IMG/VR virus record: IMGVR_UViG_3300033553_000287
Span: 1 to 30,337 of that record
Source: a virus
Length of the DNA stretch: 30,337 nt
Strand: one strand, 5' to 3'
Shown: positions 25,095 through 30,337 of the stretch, one piece after another
How positions within the stretch are numbered: the first letter of the stretch is position 1
How the letters are laid out: each line of letters begins with the position of its first letter
Translations under genes and position numbers: made by a program
The notes under the pieces: model-generated
What the model saw: only the letters and a program-made list of their open reading frames with translations
Databases searched by the model: none
What the model was told of the DNA's origin: nothing

Positions 25095-25726
25095 ATCCAG
25101 GGGATAAGTTCCACAGGTTGACCATACTCAAGGTTAAAACCGACACTTTTAATGCAAAGAGGCAGTTTTACCCTAACTGTCTAGTTCAGTGTGACTGTGA
25201 TGTAACGAAAGAAGTAAACCGGGGTAATGTGAGTCGAGGGTTGACTAAAAGTTGTGGTTGCCTATTCAAGGAAGTGATGAGTGATGCCAATGGTACACAC
25301 CGGATGTCAAACTGCCCTGAATATGGTGTCTGGCTCTCAATGAAGTCGCGTTGTAAACACAAGTCGCAAGTCTCATTCAGGAACTATGGTGGCAGGGGAA
25401 TCAAGGTCTGTGATCGCTGGCAATCCTTTGAGAAATTCTACAGTGATATGGGTGAACGTCCATCACCTGATCATCAGATTGAGAGATTGGACAACGATGG
25501 TGATTATGAACCTGGGAACTGCACCTGGGTGTTGAGAAAGGCTCAATGTAGGAATAGAAGGTCAAACAGGAAGATAATGTTCCGAGGCGAAACTAAGACA
25601 CTTGTTGAGTGGTGTGAGATCATGGAAATTGACTACAACATGGTTGAGCAACGACTCAGGGTTTTACATTGGTCACCTGAACGGGCTTTAACAGAACCAA
25701 GTAACTATTATGGAGGGGTGGTCTGA
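25091..25726 (+). CDS. Free-standing HNH-type homing endonuclease
   Basis: A 211-residue site-specific nuclease of the phage group with three parts. The N-terminal zinc-binding unit has QCDC (C34, C36) and SCGC (C55, C57). The catalytic core runs MKSRCKHKS, FRNYGGRGIKVCDRW (about 97-110), then DHQIERLDNDGDYEPGNCTW (about 127-146), with H128 and the Asn/Asp residues as likely metal ligands. The C-terminal NUMOD-like helix-turn-helix has GETKTLVEWCEIMEIDYN and HWSPERALTEP. Base use is visibly more A/T-rich than in flanking tail genes (many AAG, AAA, AGG codons), a sign of transfer. It sits between the hub and DGR fibre genes, overlapping both by a few bases. No intron is associated. Confidence 0.8.
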   Translation: MNPGDKFHRLTILKVKTDTFNAKRQFYPNCLVQCDCDVTKEVNRGNVSRGLTKSCGCLFKEVMSDANGTHRMSNCPEYGVWLSMKSRCKHKSQVSFRNYGGRGIKVCDRWQSFEKFYSDMGERPSPDHQIERLDNDGDYEPGNCTWVLRKAQCRNRRSNRKIMFRGETKTLVEWCEIMEIDYNMVEQRLRVLHWSPERALTEPSNYYGGVV

Positions 25727-27954
25727 TGCCAGCCAAGCAAGAACCGAACATTGGAATTAACTACGGTTGGGCAGGCGGGGAGTCTGGGATCAACCTGCAG
25801 TTGGATGAGAACTGGCGAGCTATCGGGGCTCTGTTACAACTTTCTGTTATCTCGAAAACCACTGATGTTCCGACTACCCCTGTTGACGGGGACCGGTACA
25901 TTATCCCCTCGGGAGCTACTGGTGCCTGGTCCAGCCACGATGGAAAGGTGGCCCGGTACAATGAAGCAACATGGGAGATTTACACTCCACTGAAAGGCTG
26001 GCTGGCTTACATTGACGATGAGGCAGTTGACGGTCAGTACCAATTCTTCGACGGTACTAACTGGGTTCCGGCTCCGATTGATGATGCCGGTCAGGTAGCC
26101 TACAGCAACCTGTTGTCCGGACTCACTGCCATTGACGTTCAATCCGCCATTGACGAGTTGGCAGACCGACCCCTTGGTGGTGGTGTTCAATCCGTAGACG
26201 GGAAGACCGGAGAAGTCGATCTCTCCGGTTCCTACGAAGCCAAGCGTAAGAACAATCTGAGTGCCACCACGGACCCTGCAGTGACCGATGACAGCAGCCT
26301 GGGGTACGAACCCCTCTCCCGGTGGATCAACACCAGTACGGGTGAAATCTGGCTGTGTGTTGATGCAGCAGCGGGTGCGGCTAACTGGCAGAAGGCGTCC
26401 CTGACACTCGATGAGTTGGGCAGTGCTGCTGTTGTCGATGTGGGTGTTACGGCATCCCAGGTGCCCCAGAACAGTGATCTGGGTTCTGCTGCTTATACCC
26501 CGTCAACCGATTACGAAGTATCCGGGGCCGTCGCCACCCACGAAGGTAAAACCGACCCTCACAACCAGTACGTTCAGAAGGTGACAGGTAAAGGTTTGTC
26601 CACCGAGGACTACACCACGGCTGAACAAACTAAGCTGGCGGGTATCGAGTCCGGGGCCGAAGTCAATGCGGTAGACACGGTGCAGGGTGAGACCGGTGAT
26701 GTGGACCTGTCCAATTACTTTGAGCCCCGACGCTCTGCCAACGTGGTCTGGGACTCAACATCAGACACTTACAGCCGGGACGGACTGACCACCGGGGTCA
26801 CACCAATCCACGAACGGATGCGCCGTTGCCTGCTCAATGACGACGGCACGGTGAACTATCACCTTGACCCGAACGACTCGACACTCAAAGCCGATGGGAC
26901 TGCTGCCGTACTGGATGGTACCGATGGTCAGGTGATGGTCGAGATTCCCAAATGTTATGTCCGTGTGACCAAGCTGTTCAACGGTGACATTAAACGTGAG
27001 ATCAGTGAGTACCCTAGATCGGGTTTTGTACTGCACCCTGAGTTCGCAGTGGGCGGCACCCTACAACACGATCCTGCGTTGGACATGTGGTATTACACCA
27101 ACCCGACCGGTGAAAAGTCAGCCACTTACGTTGGCGCGTATCAAGCATCCGTGTATGACACCAGTGGTGCTGCGTACATCGACGGTCTGAACCTCGACAA
27201 TAACGACAGCCGGGTAGACTACACCGCTGACATCCTGGGTTCTGTATCTGGTAAGTACCCGATGGTCGGTGTCACACGGGCACAGATGTGGCAGTTGGCC
27301 GGTAACCGGGGTGCAGATTGGAGTCAGTGGACGTTCTGGCAATGGTCGCTGGTGAAACTGCTGTTCTTCGTTGAGTACGGTGGGTTCGATGGTCAGTCAC
27401 TCTTAGCTGCCGGTAATGACAATGTCAGCACAGGGTATCAGGCTTCGTCATCCAACCAGACGGATTCGCCTCACTCGATTGCCGGTAAGTCCAATGTTAT
27501 TGGTAACGGTTCAGGTGGTGTAGCCAGTTCTGTACGCGATACGGCCTGGATGAGCTACCGGGGCATTGAAAATTTCTGGGGTAACACGTGGCAGTTCTGC
27601 GACGGTTTTAACGTCAACGACTGGGTTTGGTATGTCAGTAATGACCCTGCCACCTTTGGTGATGACACGACCACCGGGTACAACCAACTCGGTGTAGCTG
27701 CACCATCGTCAAATGGGTACATCCGGAATGTGCAGCACAACACCCTCGGTGATGTCGTAGCCGACTCAACGGGCAATTCTTCAACCGCGTTTGCTGATTA
27801 TTACTATCAGAATCCAGGGTGGAGAATGCCCCTTGTGGGCGGCCACGCGACCAATGGCTCTCTTGTCGGCCCGTCGTGTGTCTCTGTGTATTATGATTCC
27901 GGGAATCGCAATCGTCTTATTTCCGGGCGGCTTGCTTTCTCCAAACCCCAATGA
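25726..27954 (+). CDS. Tail fibre/adhesin with DUF2793 N-terminus and DGR-variable C-type lectin end
   Basis: A 742-residue receptor-binding protein. Residues 1-115 are a DUF2793 domain (ENWRAIGALLQLSVISKTTD; WEIYTPLKGWLAYIDDEA), used by fibres to attach to the tail tip. The middle resembles repetitive fibre sequence (ALTAIDVQSAIDELAD-type; LSTEDYTTAEQTKLAGIESG). From about residue 500 a formylglycine-enzyme/C-type lectin-like fold is suggested (YRGIENFWGNTWQFCDGFNV, then YYYQNPGWRMPL). The final 37 residues (702-738) are encoded by the variable repeat. Eleven residues differ from the template through adenine changes: 703, 706-708, 713, 720, 722, 723, 731, 735 and 738. The stop codon lies in the loop of a hairpin. 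The gene overlaps the endonuclease gene by one base. Confidence 0.88.
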   Translation: MPAKQEPNIGINYGWAGGESGINLQLDENWRAIGALLQLSVISKTTDVPTTPVDGDRYIIPSGATGAWSSHDGKVARYNEATWEIYTPLKGWLAYIDDEAVDGQYQFFDGTNWVPAPIDDAGQVAYSNLLSGLTAIDVQSAIDELADRPLGGGVQSVDGKTGEVDLSGSYEAKRKNNLSATTDPAVTDDSSLGYEPLSRWINTSTGEIWLCVDAAAGAANWQKASLTLDELGSAAVVDVGVTASQVPQNSDLGSAAYTPSTDYEVSGAVATHEGKTDPHNQYVQKVTGKGLSTEDYTTAEQTKLAGIESGAEVNAVDTVQGETGDVDLSNYFEPRRSANVVWDSTSDTYSRDGLTTGVTPIHERMRRCLLNDDGTVNYHLDPNDSTLKADGTAAVLDGTDGQVMVEIPKCYVRVTKLFNGDIKREISEYPRSGFVLHPEFAVGGTLQHDPALDMWYYTNPTGEKSATYVGAYQASVYDTSGAAYIDGLNLDNNDSRVDYTADILGSVSGKYPMVGVTRAQMWQLAGNRGADWSQWTFWQWSLVKLLFFVEYGGFDGQSLLAAGNDNVSTGYQASSSNQTDSPHSIAGKSNVIGNGSGGVASSVRDTAWMSYRGIENFWGNTWQFCDGFNVNDWVWYVSNDPATFGDDTTTGYNQLGVAAPSSNGYIRNVQHNTLGDVVADSTGNSSTAFADYYYQNPGWRMPLVGGHATNGSLVGPSCVSVYYDSGNRNRLISGRLAFSKPQ
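27830..27939 (+). repeat. DGR variable repeat (VR)
   Basis: 110 bp at the 3' end of the fibre gene align without gaps to 28027-28136 (offset 197). Hand counting gives 18 mismatches. Seventeen are at template adenines, changed to C, G or T, out of 28 adenines. One is at a non-adenine (template G28093, here A27896). Most changed codons are AAT or AAC in the template, as in known DGRs. Confidence 0.93.
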
Positions 27955-27961
27955 GGGGTTT
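27943..27961. promoter_or_regulatory. Hairpin/cruciform just downstream of the variable repeat
   Basis: AAACCCC (27943-27949) and GGGGTTT (27955-27961) form a perfect 7-bp stem around AATGA, which contains the fibre stop codon. DGRs such as that of phage BPP-1 need a GC-rich hairpin or cruciform directly after the variable repeat for efficient retrohoming. This hairpin starts 3 nt after VR. It could also serve as an mRNA 3' hairpin, but no U-run follows. Confidence 0.7.
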
Positions 27962-27966
27962 ACAAC

Positions 27967-27972
27967 TATAAT
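27967..27972 (+). promoter_or_regulatory. Consensus -10 hexamer before the template repeat
   Basis: A perfect TATAAT lies between the hairpin and TR, about 55 bp upstream of TR, and could start a template RNA. No convincing -35 box is seen 16-18 bp upstream (the site falls on the hairpin), so the promoter is tentative. Confidence 0.35.
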
Positions 27973-28402
27973 TAGAGTAGTAAACTAACAGTGGGTATCG
28001 GGGTGGCAACACCAAGGATCAGGTGGCCCATGTAGGCAGCAACACGACCAATGGCTCTAATGTCGGCCCGTCGTGTGTCAATGTGAATAATGGTTCCGGG
28101 AATCGCAATCGTAATATTTCCGGGCAGCTAGCTATAGAGACTAGGAACGGCACCCGAGTCCGGCCGAAAGGCGAAGACGCATCCCATTGGAGCCTAGTAG
28201 GTCACAACATGTGTCTCGAAACGCTCGGGTGCTGTATAGCAACCACAAAGGCACGACGGTATCAAACTCAGGCAGTCAATCGTGGACCGGTTCGATGTGG
28301 CAGTAGAACAAGCGATAGTGCCGAGTATCATTTCATACTGGGGTTGGATCAAACCGTTGAATAACCTTGGTTTGTGGCAAAAAGCGAAAGAGGTATTAAG
28401 AC
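27973..28402 (+). ncRNA. DGR template RNA region (TR with structured flanks)
   Basis: This 430-bp stretch without a convincing gene holds the template repeat and flanks with RNA-like structure. GGTG-GCAA-CACC (28002-28013) is a hairpin with a GNRA loop. GCACCCGAG (28150-28158) pairs with CTCGGGTGC (28224-28232) as a 9-bp stem enclosing 65 nt. Inside it, GCC-GAAA-GGC (28163-28172) is a second GNRA hairpin. In known DGRs the RNA 3' of TR is structured and primes mutagenic cDNA synthesis. The outer limits are not defined by the sequence. Confidence 0.6.
28027..28136 (+). repeat. DGR template repeat (TR)
   Basis: Non-coding 110-bp partner of the variable repeat, with 28 adenines of which 17 differ in VR. 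In VR-equivalent phase it carries AAT or AAC codons at seven of the variable positions (28041, 28059, 28080, 28086, 28089 and 28113 among them). AAY is the codon type that DGRs favour because adenine mutagenesis cannot create stops from it. An open frame across it (28023-28364) is a by-product of VR ancestry. Confidence 0.93.
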
Positions 28403-28434
28403 ATGAAAACGTCAAAAACGCACTCACCTGTTGA
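28240..28434 (+). pseudogene. C-terminal relic of a DGR reverse transcriptase
   Basis: After a TAG at 28237 the frame is open for 64 codons and ends at TGA 28432-28434. It reads GIKLRQSIVDRF, then VPSIISYWGWIKPLNNLG, then LWQKAKEVL. DGR reverse transcriptases end in a similar way: a basic helix after the FLGY motif, then an S-[YW]-x-G-W-x-K-like segment and a short helix. Phage BPP-1 Brt ends LASWSGHAQWADTHNLF in the same place. The segment lies just downstream of TR, where the RT belongs. No polymerase motifs (such as YxDD) occur in any frame between TR and here, so the bulk of the gene is missing. The 3' end overlaps the next gene by 32 nt. The match is by eye from memory; chance is possible. 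Confidence 0.5.
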
Positions 28435-28993
28435 ACTTCCCACTTATCAACTAATGGGTAGAAAACTGAAAATCAACTTCGACCATCAGACTAAGCAAGT
28501 CGAATCGACCGGTGGTGTCGAAACCCAACATGTTTACACCACCGCTCAAGTGGATAGGTTGGCGGATCGCAACACCATTATTGAAGAAATAATGAAAACG
28601 AACTACCCGACTTTTGGCAGTGAGATAGCTTCCTTGCAAGGTGATCCTGAAAAAGAAGCGCAACACTCAATGTTAAAGAAACTCGCGAAAGACCTTGCTT
28701 CTTACTGGGTCAATACTGCCGCCGTTGATCCGAATTATTACCCGGTAAAGATGACACCGGATAGAGTAACCATGAGGCAGGCCAGACTTGCCCTGGCTAC
28801 AAACGCTTTACTGCAAAACGTAGAGGGTGCGATAGCCGGTATGGCCGAGCCGGACAAAACCAATGCCACGATTGAGTGGGAATATTCTCAGTATGTGGAT
28901 AGAAATAAAGAGTTTGTGGCCACCCTGGGTTCGGCTCTTGGATTGAGTGATGTTCAACTAGATGATCTGTTCATACAGGCGGCAGCGTTATGA
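28403..28993 (+). CDS. Fibre-associated phage protein (XkdW-like C-terminal pattern)
   Basis: A 196-residue soluble protein behind the DGR cassette. The N-terminal half is polar and unrecognised. The C-terminal half follows a pattern common in proteins encoded next to tail fibres: MRQARLALATNALLQNVEGA, then ATIEWEYSQYVDRNKEFVAT and ALGLSDVQLDDLFIQAAAL. The role is unknown; proteins of this sort are often suggested to be fibre accessory or assembly factors. AAAGAGG (28387-28393) precedes ATG 28403. The start lies inside the reverse transcriptase relic frame, so this junction may mark the deletion or an old overlap. The next gene starts on its stop (ATGA). Confidence 0.65.
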   Translation: MKTSKTHSPVELPTYQLMGRKLKINFDHQTKQVESTGGVETQHVYTTAQVDRLADRNTIIEEIMKTNYPTFGSEIASLQGDPEKEAQHSMLKKLAKDLASYWVNTAAVDPNYYPVKMTPDRVTMRQARLALATNALLQNVEGAIAGMAEPDKTNATIEWEYSQYVDRNKEFVATLGSALGLSDVQLDDLFIQAAAL

Positions 28994-29415
28994 AGGTCCA
29001 CTTCTGTCGATCTAACACCCTGGGTGGATGGCTCATTCGCCTGTTCACCTTCTCCAACTGGAACCATGTTGCAATCGAAGTCGGCGGTAACGTGTATGAG
29101 TCGCTGGCTACCAAAGGTGTGATCAAGACCCCGGCTCACCGGTGCGGCACCTGGGGTGAAATGAAGATGGTGGAAGTTGACGTACCGAATCGGACCAAGG
29201 CCATTGTGTTCCTGGACCAGCAGGTGGGTAAGAAGTACGACTGGTTGGCGTTGATTGCTTTACCGTTCAGGACCACCTGGCAGAGCCCGCATAAATGGTT
29301 TTGTTCGGAGCTAGGTGCCAAGGCGTTGAGTTGTGGCGGTAAACCGTTCCGGTTCCCGTTCTATAGGGTGACACCGGCTCACCTGTATTTCGGGTTGAGT
29401 GATTTAGCGCAATAA
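28990..29415 (+). CDS. NlpC/P60-like permuted papain-fold protein (YiiX/YebB type)
   Basis: A 141-residue putative thiol peptidase or amidase. The order of motifs is that of circularly permuted NlpC/P60 proteins. A histidine strand comes first (WNHVAIEVGGNVYES, H about 27), then QQVGKKYDWLALI, and the likely nucleophile cysteine in KWFCSELGAKAL late in the protein (about residue 99). Such proteins act on peptidoglycan stem peptides or lipids. In phages they occur near tail tip or lysis genes. There is no signal peptide or membrane helix. It overlaps the preceding stop by 4 nt. Whether it helps entry, lysis or neither is not shown by the sequence. Confidence 0.7.
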   Translation: MKVHFCRSNTLGGWLIRLFTFSNWNHVAIEVGGNVYESLATKGVIKTPAHRCGTWGEMKMVEVDVPNRTKAIVFLDQQVGKKYDWLALIALPFRTTWQSPHKWFCSELGAKALSCGGKPFRFPFYRVTPAHLYFGLSDLAQ

Positions 29416-29416
29416 A

Positions 29417-29448
29417 CAACCAAAAGTGGTAAAACCGCACTATGGTTG
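29417..29448 (+). terminator. Imperfect long hairpin after the papain-fold gene
   Basis: CAACCA (29417-29422) pairs with TGGTTG (29443-29448), and inside it AGTGG pairs imperfectly with CCGCACT (one bulge) around TAAAA. There is no U-run, so it may be a weak terminator or a structure controlling the next gene. Confidence 0.35.
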
Positions 29449-29493
29449 ATAGTATTACGAAAACGCAATTCGTTTCAGTTGGGAGGTTGTGCC

Positions 29494-29946
29494 GTGGAGT
29501 TGTCGCCATTGCTGATGGCCGGTGGTTTCTTGCTTTCATTAGCAGGGTTCGCATGGGGCATCATCGTTGTATTGGACCGTAAATCGGGAGAACGCCACGA
29601 CCGAATGGAGACCCGCCATAGAGAGGAAATGAACGCGATTAAGCAAGAGCACGATTCGATCCGCCAGGATATTACAGACAAGCATTACCAACTGAACCTC
29701 GAACTGAACCTCGAACTGAAGACCATCCACGGTCGGGTCGATAAGGTGAAGGACCTGTACGTGAAGCAGGACGTTCACGACCGGGACATCATGAACCTCC
29801 GGGACTCCCTTTCTCAGTTCAGAACTGAAATCAAGCAAGACCTGGCAACAGGCATAGACGCATTCAACAACGGTCTCAATGCGATGAGACGTGAGTTCAC
29901 CGACTTCCTTATCAAGTTGTCCGACAGAAACGGTGATTCAAAATAA
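29494..29946 (+). CDS. Membrane-anchored coiled-coil protein, candidate lysis-module protein
   Basis: A 150-residue protein with one N-terminal membrane segment (LLMAGGFLLSLAGFAWGIIV, about 6-25) followed by a long charged coiled coil (RHREEMNAIKQEHDSIRQDI; DLYVKQDVHDRDIMNLRDSL). This outline fits inner-membrane spanin-like or holin-associated proteins, but no diagnostic motif is present. GTG 29494 is chosen because GGGAGG (29481-29486) lies 7 nt upstream and the membrane segment follows at once; the frame extends upstream to 29446 without a ribosome site. A 12-bp tandem repeat (29691-29714) encodes LNLE twice, inside the coiled coil. It precedes the DUF5675 gene by 12 nt. Confidence 0.65.
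   Translation: MELSPLLMAGGFLLSLAGFAWGIIVVLDRKSGERHDRMETRHREEMNAIKQEHDSIRQDITDKHYQLNLELNLELKTIHGRVDKVKDLYVKQDVHDRDIMNLRDSLSQFRTEIKQDLATGIDAFNNGLNAMRREFTDFLIKLSDRNGDSK
29691..29714 (+). repeat. 12-bp tandem duplication in coiled-coil gene
   Basis: ACTGAACCTCGA is present twice head to tail (29691-29702, 29703-29714) and begins a third time (ACTGAAG). It keeps the reading frame, adding four residues (LNLE). Replication slippage is the simplest cause. Confidence 0.8.
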
Positions 29947-29958
29947 CCGGAGTTCACT

Positions 29959-30337
29959 ATGGCTATTCTCCGACTCACCAGGTTCAACGACGGACCTGAG
30001 TTACCCTCCAAGGTTGCCGGCATGTTCGGCAGGCTCATTCTTCCTTCATATCGAGAGATTTTCACGGTGGAGCCACCCTGGGTGGGCAACAAACCGTTCG
30101 AGTCCTGCATTCCCGATGGTATTTACAAACTGAAGAAGCGGTTTTCTGGTGTCGTGGACAGGACAACCAACGGTAAGTACACCGAAGGGTGGGAGGTCAC
30201 CGGGGTACCCAACCGGACGTTTATCATGCTCCACCCTGGCAACTGGCCGCATAACTTCGAGGGGTGCATCGGTCCCGGTCTTACCTACGATCTGATCCCC
30301 GACGCTCAGGGGACTTACCGCCTGGGTGTTGGTCGGA
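29959..30337 (+). CDS. DUF5675-family protein, 3'-truncated by window end
   Basis: The frame from ATG 29959 stays open to the last base (126 complete codons). Pattern elements of DUF5675 are FTVEPPW, the ESCIPDGIYKLKK turn, VPNRTFIMLHPGNWPHNFEG and CIGPGLTYD. The H-x-GN...GC-I core looks like a small catalytic or metal site, but the family has no proven activity. DUF5675 genes are found in phage late regions near lysis genes, often as the candidate wall-active protein. GGAG (29949-29952) lies 6 nt before the start. The C-terminus is missing. Confidence 0.75.
   Translation, partial: MAILRLTRFNDGPELPSKVAGMFGRLILPSYREIFTVEPPWVGNKPFESCIPDGIYKLKKRFSGVVDRTTNGKYTEGWEVTGVPNRTFIMLHPGNWPHNFEGCIGPGLTYDLIPDAQGTYRLGVGR

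Noticed and set aside
28023-28364. 113-residue open frame over the template repeat
   Set aside because: It is VR-derived coding sequence copied in the non-coding TR, has no ribosome site and continues into unrelated sequence.
1-30337. CRISPR arrays, tRNA or rRNA genes, insertion sequences, integrase or attachment site
   Set aside because: I looked for repeat-spacer arrays, cloverleaf-like segments with CCA ends, and transposase or integrase motifs on both strands and found none I could support.

Overview
The window is a 30.3-kb stretch of a tailed double-stranded DNA bacteriophage or prophage with lambda-like (siphovirus) gene order. All recognised genes lie on the + strand and are tightly packed, with many ATGA or TAATG stop-start overlaps. 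The host is probably a Gram-negative proteobacterium. This rests on lambda-type packaging and head genes, a BR0599/DUF2163-type and J-like tail tip, a DUF2793 fibre and Shine-Dalgarno-led starts. The genus cannot be told from this sequence.

Layout: (1) nt 1-1647, the 3' part of a D5/P4-type replicative primase-helicase, cut by the window edge. (2) nt 1648-2198, an AT-rich intergenic region with a terminator, a 12-bp inverted repeat, repeated GGGGACA-like motifs and a sigma70-like promoter. It lies just upstream of terminase, where a cos or pac site would be expected. (3) nt 2199-9828, terminase small and large subunits, a small Acb2/Tad1-hairpin (anti-CBASS-like) protein, gpW-like connector, portal, S49 capsid protease with an in-frame internal scaffold start, decoration protein and major capsid protein. 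(4) nt 9907-13363, neck and tail-tube genes, ending in a G/GT tail-chaperone pair made by a probable -1 frameshift on U UUU UUG. (5) nt 13353-25094, a 1509-residue tape measure protein and the tail-tip complex. (6) nt 25091-25726, a free-standing HNH-type homing endonuclease. (7) nt 25726-28434, a diversity-generating retroelement (DGR). (8) nt 28403-30337, a fibre-associated protein, an NlpC/P60-like papain-fold protein, a membrane coiled-coil protein and a DUF5675 protein cut by the window end.

The most notable system is the DGR. The last 110 bp of the 742-residue fibre gene (variable repeat, VR, 27830-27939) match a non-coding template repeat (TR, 28027-28136) 197 bp downstream. In my hand alignment 17 of 18 mismatches fall at template adenines. 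A perfect hairpin follows VR. No complete reverse transcriptase is present. Instead, an open frame just after TR (28240-28434) reads like only the C-terminal end of a DGR reverse transcriptase. The cassette therefore looks RT-deleted, or dependent on an RT encoded elsewhere.

In function, the terminase packages DNA through the portal into a capsid built by the protease, scaffold, coat and decoration proteins. The tail grows on the tape measure with the G/GT chaperones, and the tip and DGR-diversified fibre bind the host. The Acb2-like protein may counter CBASS defence. The terminal genes are candidates for lysis or late functions.
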